Shown in pieces: positions 1 through 11,755 of a stretch of 64,000 nucleotides of DNA. The DNA is from Prorocentrum cordatum (lineage: Eukaryota; Sar; Dinophyceae; Prorocentrales; Prorocentraceae). The notes below the pieces were generated by a model. It was given only the letters and a program-made list of their open reading frames with translations. It was not told the DNA's origin and searched no databases. The DNA is taken from positions 413,593 through 477,592 of the forward strand of contig CAUYUJ010014771.1 of assembly GCA_963575745.1 (NCBI GenBank). The letters run 5' to 3'. The translations under genes and the position numbers were made by a program. Within the stretch, counting starts at the first letter, position 1; the number at the start of each line of letters is the position of its first letter.

Positions 1-1980
1 GTCCCAAGCACGACACCCCAACAAATCATGTTCCCAGGAAGTCTTCCGGCCACTGCCGCGGACGTTGAAGGAGGACGGTCCAGAACACCCAGAAATCTTC
101 CAAACAGGCTTCCAAGAGGGCGCCGAGACAGCCCAGGGCCGCCCCCAGACGGCCCAAGAAAGCCCCAACACAGACGAAAAGGGCCGCACGAGGCCCCCAA
201 GAGGCCCCGAAACGAGGACATATCGTTCGAACGCGCCCAAGATGGCCTCCGGACAGCCCACAAGGCTTCCAACACGGCCCAAAGGGACGCCAAAATCATT
301 GATTGTCCTTAGGTTTTTGATGGATGTCAGACACCCAATGTCGCCCCAACAGGCCCCCACGAGGGCGCCGAGACGGCCCAGGGACGCCCTGCCGCGGGCA
401 CGAGGCGGGGCCCGGGACTGAGCCCTCGCACCGGGGAGCCCGGGGGCCCTGCCGTGGCGCTGGGGGCTTTGTAAAGTCGCTTGAAGACGGCCCTGGCGTA
501 TCCAGACAACGAAAACGACTAACGACCGCCCGAGATCACCCCAGAAGTGGTCCCTGACTGTCCAAGAGTCCTCCAAGACGCCCCAAGAGGTCTCCAAGAT
601 GGCTCCCAAGGAGCCCCAGGAGCCACAACTAATTTGTTTTCCTTTGGTTGTTGATCGATTTTCGAGTTCTCGCCTTTGAGTTTCCTGACGCTCCACAACG
701 GCCCAAGAGGCTTTAATTTCCGCTCCAAGGCATCCCTAGAGGCCTCGAAGTCGGTCACAAGACAGCCCACGGGGGTCCGAAGACGGCGCCAGAGGCGCGC
801 AAGGCGGCCCGAGAGGGCCCCAAGACGGCCCCAAGATGGAGCCAAGAGGGTTGACACGAACCGAAAGTCCGAGTCTTCCACCCCGAGAGGCTCTCAGGAG
901 GCCCCGAGAAACCCCTGACAGGCTCCAAGAGGCCCCAAGAATCCCCCCATGGGGGCCGAAGAGTATCCAAGAGGCCTCCCACGAAGGCCCCAAGAGGCAA
1001 AAATCCATGTCTTGCCATCGGTTTTTTATTGATGTTCGAGTTTTCAGCCTTTGGGCGTCCTGACGCTCCAAGACGGCCCAGAAGGCCTCCAAGACCAATC
1101 CAAGATAGCCCAAGAGGCCTCCAACAGGGCCCAAGACAGCCCGAGAGGGCACCAATACGGCCCCAAGGGGGGCCCAAGAGGGGTAAGACGTACCGAAAAT
1201 CCGAGCCTTCACCCCGAGAGGCTCTCAGGAAGGCCCCCAAGTGGGACCCAAGAGGCCCTCAAGAAGCTCCCCACAAGCCCGAAGAGGTTCCAAGAAGCAT
1301 TGTTTTCCCATCGGAATTTGATGGATTCTAGAGTTCCCAGCCTTTTGGCATCCCGACGCTCCAAGACGGCCCAAGTGGCCCCCACGGCCGCTCCAAGATA
1401 GCCGAAGAGGCCTCCAAGAGGGCCCCAAGACGGCCCACTAGGGCCCCAAGACGGTGCCCGAGGCGCCCAAGACGGCCCGACAGGGCTCCAAGAGGGCCCC
1501 AAGAGAGCCCCAAGAAGGGGAACGCGAACCCAACAGCAGAGCTTTCCGCCCTAAGAGGCCCACAGGAGGCCCCAACAGTCCCCAAGTGGTCCGACGAGGC
1601 CCCCCAAAGCCCCCCACCAGGCCCCAAAAGGCCCCAAGATAGCCGAAGAGTGCTCTCGATGCATCAAATTTGCTTCAAGGAGGCCCCGGGAGGCTTCTGG
1701 ATTGCCCCAATGTGGCCTCAAGCCGGGCCTCCACGCAGCCAAGTCGGCCAATTGATTGCTTCAGAGACTGCACAACATCAGTTTCCGACTGCCTGGAGAA
1801 CCCTGACGATGCCCCCAAGGGACCCCAAGAAGCCCCAAGATGCCCCCCCGAGAAGCACCCAAGAGGTGCCTGCAACAGCTAATTGAGGAAGCACGGAGAA
1901 CCCCACAGAAGCCCTTCAGATGCCCCCACGAAGACCCAAGAGGTTCCCAAGAGGCCCTCAGGAGGCACGACTATGTCACG
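1..1980 (-). repeat. GGCC/CCAAGAG minisatellite block 1
   Basis: The stretch is built from variants of a 10-13 base unit (CCCAAGAGGCC, CCAAGACGGCCC). Every 290-370 bases it is broken by a 60-80 base AT-richer spacer that ends near CCTGACGCTCCA; clear copies of that end lie at about 683, 1055 and 1349. The same family recurs in opposite orientation at 2305-3027, 7467-8346, 10205-10470, 31560-32040, 52195-52715 and 55548-56228. Long open frames here exist on both strands in several frames because the unit lacks stop codons. I see no conserved domain and call no gene. Confidence 0.85.
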
Positions 1981-2033
1981 CGCCTGTGCTTGATAGCGCT
2001 GTCCAAGATCTTCTAGCGCGCCCCCGGCCTGGG

Positions 2034-2112
2034 CTAGAACCTGAGCGCGCGCGAAGCGCGCGCGATGGTTCTAGTATATCTGTATATATATATATATATA
2101 CATATATATACT
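2034..2112. repeat. GC hairpin followed by TA microsatellite
   Basis: CTAGAACC at 2034-2041 pairs with GGTTCTAG at 2067-2074, enclosing two alternating GC runs that also pair with each other. A TA/TATATA run follows at about 2079-2112. The pair sits at the end of repeat block 1. No function is evident. Confidence 0.7.
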
Positions 2113-2304
2113 TCGCGCCATGCACTTTGGTCCTTGAAGTTTGGCATGCAGGCGGAAATTGCAGGAAGGTCAAGCCGACAATGTAGCGAGAACTCCTTGC
2201 TGCCTTTTCTGGAATCGCCGTGGTAATAATGTTGTTCGTTGTCCTTCCTCCATGCTTATTTTTCCTCATTCTCGCCATACCCTGGGCATTCTCCCCATCC
2301 TCCT

Positions 2305-3027
2305 CAGCTCTTTTTGCGAAGGCTCCTCCTTGGAGAGCCTCCGGGGGCCTCACTAAAGTTCTCAGGTTTTCGTAAGGCCTTCTGGAGGCCTCCTGGGCGT
2401 GTTCTGGGGGCCTCTGGGGCTTCCTGAGGCCAACCTACCTCTAACCGCGGTCTCCCTGAACGTCTCAGTCATGATTTGGAATACTTCGGAGGGTGTCTTG
2501 GGGCCATCTTAGGCCGCTATGGTGCTCTCTTAGGGCCATTTTGGACCCCTCTTGTGCCGTTTTGGGGCTCTCTTGGACTGCCTGGAAGCCCTTTCGGATG
2601 GTTGTGGGGCGATTTTAGAGCCTCCCAGGCGGCTTCGGACGCCTAGGAGACCGCCGTCTTGGAGCGTCGGGAAGCCGAAAAGAGGAGAACCCCAAATGCA
2701 CCAAAAACCTACATAGAATCAATACTTTTTCCCTCTTGGGGCCTTCTTGGGGGTGCTCTTGGAGGCCTCTTGGTACGTTTTGGAGCGATCTTTCGGGGTA
2801 TGACGGCTTCTTGGAGCGCTCTTGTGCTGTCTTGGGGGTCTCTGGGACGTCTGATCGCCCTGGGTGTGCTGCGAAGGCTTGGCAAAACGCCCTGCGAGGC
2901 CCAGGGGGCCGCTTCGAGGCCCGTCCGGAGGGTCCCAAAGCTGCAGATTCCGGGGGTCCGGTTTTAGGGGGGGGGGGTGACGGGTTTTCCCCCCGCCCGG
3001 GCTGATAAAAATATAGGAAGAGGAATA
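2305..3027 (+). repeat. Bounded GGCC element, copy A
   Basis: The left end (CAGCTCTTTTTGCGAAGGCT) matches the left end of 7467-8346. The right end (a G-tract, an ACGG(G)TTTT segment, a C-rich run, then AAAATATAGGAAGAGGAATA) also matches that copy. Between the ends lies the GGCCTCTTGGG minisatellite with one AT-richer spacer at about 2655-2735. Two copies sharing both termini, with different sequence outside, indicate a discrete dispersed element and not a simple tandem array. I see no coding domain and no clear target duplication. Confidence 0.7.
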
Positions 3028-3202
3028 TATGTCGGCGGTGCGCTGTGGCACGAACCCCCCCCCCCAGCACTACCGGGGGGTTTCGTGCACTACCGGGGGG
3101 TTTCGTGCAGCCCGCACCGGGTGCCGCCAGCGGCTTCGAACACCCCCCCCTTGCCGCTTTACCGGGGGGGTTCGTGCAGGCCGCACTGCGTCTACCTGGG
3201 CT

Positions 3203-3219
3203 CCCCCCCCCCCCCCCCC

Positions 3220-3269
<50 letters not shown>
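3203..3269. repeat. C19-G48 homopolymer junction
   Basis: Nineteen C residues (3203-3221) are followed directly by forty-eight G residues (3222-3269). The run could fold as a hairpin or a G-quadruplex. Its exact length in the assembly is uncertain because homopolymers this long are hard to sequence. Confidence 0.9.
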
Positions 3270-3272
<3 letters not shown>

Positions 3273-3360
3273 GGGGGCGGTTGGGAAGGGTGGCTCCCTG
3301 TCGAAGTGTGGCGTGTGCTCGCCTTGTGTTCTCTATTCGCGTCTGCTCGCCTTTGTTCCG

Positions 3361-3409
3361 CCGCAGCCTCTCGTATTGTGGCTCGTGGCCACAATACGAG
3401 AGGCTGCGG
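3361..3409. repeat. 22-bp perfect inverted repeat
   Basis: The arm at 3361-3382 (CCGCAGCCTCTCGTATTGTG followed by GC) is perfectly complementary to 3388-3409, with a 5-base loop. No coding frame needs this conservation. Confidence 0.9.
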
Positions 3410-4547
3410 CGCAACTCCCGAGAGCCGCTGTGGGGGGTCGACGGCACGGCCGCGTAGAGAAGAACAGTGCCGCCGTGTTCCGGCACGGCCCTGGGATGCA
3501 ATGCCGCCGCCGTGTTCCGGCCCGTCCTGGTAAGATTCGCGCGTCGGGGCTGGGTTTCGCGCGTGCTGGGAGCGCGCCGCTTACGGAGGGGTTGCGTCCT
3601 TACCGGGGGGTTTCGTGCAGCCTACCAGAGGAGGTCGTGTTTACCGGGGGGGTTCGTGCAGGCTCGCACCGGGAATGGCGCCAGCTCGAACCCCCCCAGG
3701 AGAGATTACTGGGGGGGGGGTTTCGCTCCGCACCGGGCACCGCCGACATATATGTATGTATACACAAACGTGCGTTGGCTTCCCGCGCCACGCACATTGG
3801 TGCTTCAAGCTTCGAATCTGTTGGCACATGGCGTCATCCTCATTGTCCTTTGAATGTTGGCCGTTTCCTTTCAAGTTTCTTCGATCGTTGCCCGCCCTCG
3901 GTTTACACGCTCGAGCACCACAAGACTTGTTCTTGGGGTGCGTTTTGATTCGGATTTCGAGGCGGATCCGATGACGTGGTGACGAAAACGTCACCTGGGG
4001 GCGCAGAAACAACGTTAACCCACAATTCGCGTGCCGTCTTCGCTGGATCTTGCGCCGTCAGTTGTCGGAATGGCCTGCGCGTCGATATTTGACACCGCTT
4101 GGATCGTTCAGCCGTGAACGATTGCGTATTCCAGTTCAACGCCAGCCGATTCTTGGTCATTGGCCGCGTTCATGCCGAATGCCCGCGCCAGTGTCGCCAC
4201 CGCGTCGACACGACATAAACCAGCCGCTACGGAGGAGCAGTTGTTTCCCGGGGGTCGTTTGCTCTTCTCCAGGATCTGTTTTCCAGGCCATCTGGCATGC
4301 AGCGGCTCCTGGAAGCCGACGTCGAACCAAAACCTTCCAATCTTGCGGAAGCTCCAAGGAACCTGGCGGTTTCAAGCGGCTTCCGACGGCATAGAACCAA
4401 CAAATATATGAGCCATCGTATATCCCGAAGAGTGAGGTATTGAACTCCAGCGAGGAAAGCTCTGCGGCTTAAGCTAGGTGATGTCAGCTACGTTTTGAAA
4501 CCATGTTGTGGTAGCTATGCGGTGAAAGCCTGTCGGTATGATCACTG

Positions 4548-4616
4548 TCACATCGCCCGCAACACATACTTACCAACACAGTCTGTGTTGGTAAGTATGT
4601 GTTGCGGGCGATGTGA
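4548..4616. repeat. 69-bp perfect palindrome
   Basis: Bases 4548-4581 and 4583-4616 are exact reverse complements (34 bases each) around a single T at 4582. The inner part is CTTACCAACACAG/CTGTGTTGGTAAG. It lies far from any recognised gene. It could be a recently formed inverted repeat, a MITE remnant, or an assembly fold-back artefact. Confidence 0.95.
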
Positions 4617-6782
4617 TGGTATATACAGGATGTGCGTTATATGGTGCAATACAGGTCGTATGAGCAATATGTTGGGACTAGCGCTGTTGAGCCTACGCGA
4701 AGAGAAGGGACCAGTATAAGCTGTAAGTTGTGGGGCTCACGAGCGCCCACGATGCGGCATGGGCGGGCACGTGACGAAACTCCGGCTGATCCACTTCAGT
4801 TGTGAACACCGAAGCAAATAGGTTTAGTGCAAGCACAATCTGGGGAACCTAAGGGAAATCAGTCGTCGTCCCCTGGGAACTCAACTTGTCGGTCCATCTC
4901 TTTTCCTCCCTGCCCCCCTCCTCCTGTGCGGTTGCTCGTGTTTTTTTGCCCCGGCCGGCCGGACCGCCCGGCACGCAGGCCCAGAGCGCTTGATATTGAT
5001 GCATGATCTCTATGCGTATTTCCCAAATCCAGATTCGCTGACATTTTAATTGTGGTCCGTGTGTGTGTGAGGGGGCAGGATTTTGTCCGCCCGCTCGTGC
5101 GTACATCATCGCAGGACATCGCTCCCGCAGGCCGCCGGTGTCTCTCGACGGCGAGTCCGCTCAGGGCCATCACGGGTCGCTCGGTGCGAACGCGCAGTCG
5201 CCCCCCCTCCTCCTCTCTTCCTTTCGTTCTCCCCCTTCCCCAGCAGCGTGCTGGCACTCGGGCAATGCCGGCGGGCTGGACGGTGAGTCCGCTCCTGTCC
5301 TGGCCTTCACGGAGGCGATCGGTGCGAGCGGAGCGGGCATTTTTCTTGCAGCATCCATGGCGGCCGTTCCCATTCAATGGGCGTGTGGCCGAGGCGAGCA
5401 TAAGTCACGTTCACGTGTTGTCTCGGGCGTCTGATTCCTTGTTTCTCGTGCAGAATCCCGCCGTACAGATTTAAGTGCCTCGCCTCTGCACATGATGGCA
5501 GCTCTGGGGCCTCTGGAGCCTCTGCGGACACAATCCCGTGCGTGCAGTCGCCCCCCTCCTCGTCCCTTCGCGTGCCCCTTCCCCCGCCTCCTCCCCACCA
5601 TTCGTGCCAGCAGCTTCGCATGACGTTTTTTAGAGGCGCGGAGCGTCATGGGATGCGGGGCACGTGCCGGCTGGTCCAGCGTCGACTCCACCCCGTGTGC
5701 ACCGCGGTGATCCCGCACATTCGAGGTGCTCGTGAGGGACTCCCATGCGAACTGCGCGCGCGCGAGCCTCTTTCTCGTCCTCTTCCTCCCCCTTCTCGTT
5801 CCTCTTGCCCTCTTTTCTTCCTCCGTATCCCATGGCTGCCAGCTTCGAGCCTGTCGGGGACGCTTCGGACGCAGCCTAATACCATCTGCTTCCCACCCGG
5901 CCTCCACAGAGCTGGTGTCCTGACAGTGGCTTTTTGGCGGATAGGCTTAATTCGTTCTGCTGTTGTTCCCATGGGCTTGCCTATTGAAGGTCGGTCCGTG
6001 CGGGATGCAGTCCCCAGTCCCAACCTATGGCTACTGTATTTCCTCAGATTCCACATTCGTAGCCAGAGCTAGGGACCGTTCAGATCAAAAGTGTCGGCGT
6101 TTGCTCGCTTGGAGTAGGGCTCCAAGAGCACGACCTGGCTTCCAAGATCCGCGATTCCCGAGTCCGGGGCTATTGCGGCTTTTAGTTCTCAATGCCATGC
6201 GTTCGTCTTCGCTCGTGGAGTTACTATTGATCATTGCCGCTGCATTGGGGCCCGGTGATAGCCCCCGTGAGGGGCAGCGGATCGTTTCACACTGTTCTTG
6301 GTGGAGCAAGATGTGGTAGACGAGCTGAAGTGGTCCTTCACGGAGCGTGGGCTCTGCTAGCTAACTCTGCACTGCACGACTTTTGCGTCCTGCTCCTCCC
6401 CCTTCCTCTTACTTGCTGCTGTGTGTGATTTTTGTTGCTCGGCTGACGAGGCCAAATGGGGTTATCCACGCAGCATCTTGTTCCCCCCTTCCCCTAACCT
6501 CCCCTCCTCCCCCTCTCCTTTTGTCCGGGTTTCAAGTTTACGTGGTCAGTCACGGAGCGTGGTTTCCGCTCGCGAAATCTGCATCTCCAGTGCCGTTAAT
6601 ATGTTGCCGGGAAAGAGGCCCCTGGAGGGCACGGCGGGGTCTGCAGTCACGGAATTGTCCAATTGCATCGCGTCGTTTAAAAACAAATCTCTCTGGTCCT
6701 CGTCCTTTTCGCCGCCTCTTCCCGCGGCGTCGCCGTCGGTGCAAAATGCCCCTCTGGTAATCTTGGGCGACTAATGCAGGAG

Positions 6783-6955
6783 CGATGCAGGAAACCACGC
6801 CGACGACGACCACAACAATAACGACGGTGACGACGACGGCAACGCCTGCAGCGACGACGACGACGACCGCAGCGAGGTCGACAACGACGTCGACGACGAC
6901 GGCAGCAGCGACGACGTCAGCGACGACAACGACGACGACGACGGCGACGTGGCCT
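6783..6955. repeat. GAC/ACG trinucleotide repeat
   Basis: Imperfect (GAC)n/(ACG)n over about 170 bases. Open frames on both strands read as low-complexity T/A or V/S runs and are not credible genes. Confidence 0.9.
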
Positions 6956-7466
6956 CGCGGCGCACGGCGGCGAGCCCGCTGGCGGCCCCTCGCTCCCCTC
7001 AAGGCGCACCCGACATCGAGCGATCGTGGAGTCGGGAGTTCACCTCAGGGGCCTGTGGGCCCGTGAGGGACGAAAAGCCACCCGAATGAATGCCAAACTG
7101 AGTATGTCGCACTGTCAAGCAATGCCGCAGGATACCAAGCAATGCAATGCCAAGCGCTGCCATCCTGGCGTTGGAAATTCCCCGGAACCCGGGTTCGCCA
7201 CGGACTTTTTGGGAATGTTGTTGTAAACCCGGGGTTCGGGTCAGTTTCGTGTATTTCGTAGACAGACACTTTCTGGAACACGCACGACCATGCAATGGAG
7301 TGACGTTCGGGGTCCTTCGCGCGGTCACCACACGGGCTTCGCTCGTGGCACAAGTTTCTAGGTCGCGCAATGCTAGGCAATGGAAAGCAACGCCTTCTCG
7401 TTCCACATCGTTCCTATCATTCATCCTCGCTCCCGCCTGGCGTTGCGAACCGTTCATCGTCTGCCG

Positions 7467-8346
7467 CAGTTCTTTTTGCGGAGGCTCCTCGTTGGAGAAT
7501 CTCTTGGGGGCTTTACGATTCGCCCTCAACGGCTTTGGGGACCTTGGGAGGCTTCCTGGACGCCTCTTTGGGCCGTCCTGGGGGTCCTTTTGAAGCCTGT
7601 TTGGGCCGTCTTGGGTCCCTCTTGATCACCAGCGCAATGATGGTTTTTGCGTGTCCGACCCTGGGAGGCGATACTCGTTCGACACTGTTTCGATACTGCG
7701 CTGGATGCTCGACATTATTTCTGGGATGTGGTCCCTAAGTACGATGGGAGCAACATAGCTCTACGGGTCATCTCGGGGCCATCTTGGGCCCTCCTGGGGA
7801 CCTCCCATGGCCCTCGTGGGTCTCTCTTATGAGCCTCTGGGCCTCGTGAGCTTCTTTTGGGCAGTCTTGGGGCCCTCTTGGGCTGTCTTGAATCCCTCTT
7901 GGGGGCCTCTCGGGCCGTCTTGGGGCGATCTCGGAGGCCTCTTGGGCCGTCGTGAACGCTGCTGCGACACCAAAAGCGAATCTGCTGAACATGTACGTGT
8001 CCCCCAGGGACTGGGAAGATTTGCGCCTCTCGGGGGCCCTCCTGAAGGGCTCTTGAGGCGTCTTGGGGGCCTCTTGGGCCGTCTTGGGGGCCTCTTGGGC
8101 CGTCTTGAGGCTGTCTTGCGCTGTCTTGGGGCGCTCCTGCGCCTCTTCGACTGCTTCTCTGATCGCTTTGGGTTTGCTGGGCAAGGCCTGGCAACGCGCC
8201 CTGGACGGCGCGGCAGGGCTGCAGGACCTCTTCCAAGGGCGTCCAGGGAGCCCCAAAGCCCCTCGGGTGTCCGTTTTTTTTTGTGGGGGGTGGGGACGGT
8301 TTTTCCCGCCCCCCCCCAGACCAGTAAAAATATAGGAAGAGGAATA
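7467..8346 (+). repeat. Bounded GGCC element, copy B
   Basis: This copy has the same left end (CAGTTCTTTTTGCGGAGGCT) and right end (ACGGTTTTTCCC, C-tract, then AAAATATAGGAAGAGGAATA) as copy A at 2305-3027. A GGCCTCTTGGGCCGTCTTGG minisatellite lies between, with a spacer at about 7940-8025. It is longer than copy A by roughly 160 bases, as expected if the internal array expands and contracts. Confidence 0.7.
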
Positions 8347-10200
8347 CACCACTACCGTGGGATTGTCTTCTGCTGTAGAGGTGACGGAACTTGTAGTCAT
8401 GCTCAACACAGCGTGCAAGCCGAGCGCGATGAATTATGCCCGTTCATTGCGGCTATGATGCGCACTGCCTGCAACACGAACGTGCCATTGCTCGCATCAT
8501 CAACAGAGAAGCTCAACGCCAAGTTACGTCCCGACTAGATGTATTTAGTGACCTCGTGGGTACCAACATGCATGCATGCGTGCACGCATTTCAACGTGCG
8601 TTTGCACGTGCGTATGCGCTCGCACATACATAATCATACGCCTATTTGCACGCATGCGGAATCATTGGATACCCGCGGGACTTCCCAGGGGACAACCCAA
8701 AAGACAACCGCGGACCGCCTGGACAGTTCCGGGGCAACCACGGGACAGTCCTCGGGACTCATCCCCATTCTTCCGTCCACCGCCGAACTCCATTCCACCA
8801 CATTCCATTCCTCCCCACTCCTCTACCCTCCTCCGGAATCCTCCGCCCACCTCCCTCGCCTTCCTTTGCACCCATTCGCACGCCTCCCCCCTCCTCTGCC
8901 CACTCGTCCCAGCTCCTTCGGACTCCTCCCCGCTCTTCCACAGTCCTTCCCCACTCATCGGAGCTCAGCAGTCCTGCCCACTCCTCCGAACTCGTCCATC
9001 CCTCCAAACTCCACAGTCCCCCAACTCCTCTCCACGCCTCCCACTTTGGGCATCCTCGATTCTCCCCATTCTTTCCCACTCTCTCATCCCTCCTTCCTTT
9101 TCCCCCCACTCCACCACTCCTCTGATGTGTGTCCACTTTTGAGACGTACGCGATTCTAAGTGCCGTTCCGCCGTGCGGTTCTCGGGTCTGGCTTGGAGTG
9201 ATTTTGGGGTCGAGATCTGGGGCTTGGTCGCCTCGCATCGCTCCAATGAACGCTTTTTCATCAAGGGGGTGTTAGGTGTTCGTGCTCGCGGCTTCGTCTG
9301 ACATGTGCTCACATAAAACAGAGCTCGTCAGCGTCATAACTACCTGAGCAGGTCTTGCAAACACGGTGGGTGGACAAAACAAAGGTCCACGCCCATCGCG
9401 CAAAGGCCACGATACGGCGAAGTGCATCCAACAGATCGGCAGCCACCTCACCCCGAACCCAAAGCTGACGGCGCTGCACGCGGGGCAACGCGCAGAGGAC
9501 AACATGTGGACACTTCAACTTTGGGCTTGGGTGGAGGAGGGCGGAACACACGTTATGCAACATGTTACTTAACATCTCGTGATATGGCTTTCGTGCCTTT
9601 GGTGTGGACACTTTTTTGTCTGGCCACCGTAGCAAATGTGATGGCATAACCAGATGGTGCCAGTGGAACAGAGACCAGAGGGCAGCCACATGCGCTACCC
9701 AGCAGTAGGTAACCTGACCGCGGGCCCACCCTGATGCAGCTGCGTATAATGCATTTCTATATTATAGAACAAATCCCGGGGAGGCTTGTCCAAGTGGGAT
9801 TTTCTGGTGGGATTGTTCGGTGGGCTTGTCCGGATCCCCCGCTGGGTTGTCCAAGGGGTTGTTTGGGTAGGGTCGTCTTGTCGTTATGAATTGGCATGGG
9901 TTGTCCGGATTGTCCGGCGGATTGTCCAGAGGGGTGTGCGTTTTTTTCGACGGAACGTAAGAGTGACTTTTCGCCGCAGTGAACTTAGGTGCGGGCCCAT
10001 GGGGGTCTCCAGATCGCCGAACGCGATGCGATAGTAGCGTCTTGCGCGCTGATGTTCCGCCCCCCGCGGCCCCCAAGAAACCGCGCACCAAAGGGCGCTC
10101 TTACCCAGGATCACTAATGCGTGTAGCCGAGGTATTTTCGACTGGAGTGTCTGGCGTGGCCTTCGGCCCATCCCGCCACCGTGCCATGTCTGTGGTTTGT
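8347..10200. other. Intergenic, low complexity, no gene
   Basis: 8790-9125 is a pyrimidine-rich run of CCACTCCTCC-like units. 8680-8760 and 9780-9935 contain GTTGTCC-type short repeats like those at 45560-46080. A TATA-like AT patch is at about 9755-9770. No domain was recognised in any frame. Confidence 0.6.
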
Positions 10201-10204
10201 GGGT

Positions 10205-10470
10205 CGGAGAGTTCTCAGGGATTCTTCTTCGGGTCTCTTCGGGGTGCTCTCGGGAGCCTCTTGGGAGCAGTTTTGGTGCCTCTTGGGAGCCTCTTAGGAG
10301 CCTCTTGGGAGCCTCTCGGGGCCGGGTCTCTTGAGGGCTTCTTGGGGGCCACTTGGGGCCTCCTGGGGGGCCCTCGGGGCCGAGGGCTCGAGATGCCCAT
10401 TCGGGTCCCCCGTCTGGGCCCTCTCTTGGGGTCGTCTTTGGGCCCTCTTGGGCCGTCCTGGGCGCTTTTT
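10205..10470 (+). repeat. Small GGCC/CTTGGG minisatellite block
   Basis: GAGCCTCTTGGGA and GGGCCCTCTTGGGGC units over about 260 bases, the same family and orientation as elements A and B but without their termini. Confidence 0.75.
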
Positions 10471-10599
10471 CCGTTTAGCGCAATGGGTGCGGGCGTTCTC
10501 GTCGAGCATCGCGCGCTGCGTCAAGAGGGAGAGTTCGCGGGGCAGCGCGGTCCGGGGAGGCTCTGGGAGCAGGCGCGCAGAGAGACGCGCACTGAGCTT

Positions 10600-11165
10600 C
10601 AATGTGGGGCACGGTTTGCGTGAGGAGTGCGCCGCAACGAGCGCGGCGGCGCCGCGCGGACATCCTCCGCTGGGGGCATGGGCCGATAGGTGGAGCTCCC
10701 TATGGGACATGGTCCGCTTGAGGGATGTGCCGAGCTCGGCTCGGCGGCGCCATGGCGCGGTGGCGCCATGCGGAGTTCCTCCGCTGGGGGCATGGGCCGG
10801 TAGGTGGAGGTTCCTATGGGACATGGTCCGCGTGAGGGATGTGCTGAAGTCGGCGCGGCGACGCCATGCGGAGTTCCTCCGCCAGGCCCATGGTTGGAGC
10901 TCCCTATGTGGGAACCGATCGGCGTGAGGGGTGCGCCGAAGTGGGCGCGGTTGCGCCATACGCAGGTCCTCCGCTGGGCCCATGGAAGGAGCTCCCTGTG
11001 GGGCACTATCTGCGCGAGGGATGTGCTGAAATCGGCGCCTTAGTGCCATGCGAGTTCCTCCTCGCGGGGCATGGGCACATAGGCGGAGCTCCCTTCGGGA
11101 CATGCGACACGGTCTACGTGAGGAATGCGCCGACATCGGCGCGGCGGCGCCAAGCGAGTTTCCTT
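10600..11165 (+). repeat. 90-114-bp tandem repeat
   Basis: Five copies are anchored on GGAGCTCCCTATGGGACATG-like sequence at 10692, 10806, 10896, 10988 and 11085. The rest of each unit includes GTGAGGGATGTGC, CGGCGCGGCG and CATGCGGAGTTCCTCCGC. Spacing varies (114, 90, 92 and 97), so units have internal indels. Open frames on both strands are by-products of the repeat. Confidence 0.8.
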
Positions 11166-11611
11166 GGGCCGTATACTGGGATGCGATGCGAAGTGTTTGC
11201 AGTGGCCAGATTGCTCGAAGCCCTGCAAGGCGGATCGGCAGAGCCACCAAGTATTACTTAGTCAGCCCAGGATGCAGGCGGTTCCTCCCTCCCGCCGCCC
11301 CACAGCCGCGCTTCGGAGGTCGTCACTGGCACCGCTTTCGGCGCTGTGGGTGCCATCAGCGACGGTGGGGGCGTGCAGAGCTGGGACGCGCAGGGAAGGA
11401 GGAGAAACGAGCGCATATTGTTGCCACATGGATCACGAGCAGTCCTAGCTTTGGAGGGGGTACAGTACCCTTCGGCTCTTCGTGTTTGAGCTCTGCAGCC
11501 TGGAATGCCCCTCGCTCCTATGGGCATCTCCACGGGGCCGGGCCCTGAGCCTTCGGCGAAGGGGCTCGTGGTCCTGACTCCGCGCGCTTGTGGCCACGTG
11601 TCGACCGGTAA

Positions 11612-11755
11612 CAACGATAACGATCACAACGATTGTTGTTATCGTTGTTTATCGTTATTGCCGTGACCGTTGTGATCGCTGCGATCGTTGTGATCGTTGT
11701 GGTTGTTACCGTTGTGATCTCTGTGATCGTTGTTATCGTCATCGTTGTGGTGCGG
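11612..11755. repeat. GATCGTTGT minisatellite
   Basis: Degenerate 9-base units (GATCGTTGT, TATCGTTGT, GACCGTTGT) in tandem over about 140 bases. Confidence 0.8.

Larger units (their letters stand above)
3046..3745 (+). repeat. TACCGGGGGGTTTCGTGCA direct repeats
   Basis: At least four copies of an ~18-base unit (ACCGGGGGGTTTCGTGCA) occur, at about 3070, 3089, 3161 and 3601, with diverged copies near 3640 and 3710. Related CGCACCGGG segments lie between them. The repeats start right after the end of element copy A. No gene is seen. Confidence 0.65.
3750..7460. other. Intergenic, no gene recognised
   Basis: Apart from the palindrome at 4548-4616 and the GAC repeat at 6783-6955, I see no domain, RNA gene or convincing exon. 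Parts (5130-6560) are rich in CCCTCC/CTTCCC pyrimidine runs, which give long but unconserved open frames on several strands. Confidence 0.6.

Noticed and set aside
2555-2570. Further DinoSL-like match (GCCGTTTTGG)
   Set aside because: Part of the GGCC repeat; lacks the GGCTCA end and no gene follows.
2615-3533. Glycine- or proline-rich frames across the G48 run
   Set aside because: Produced by homopolymer runs; frames depend on exact run length.
7768-8540. Overlapping ~216-243-residue frames in element copy B
   Set aside because: Open on both strands because the GGCC minisatellite has no stops; no conserved sequence between copies A and B at the protein level.
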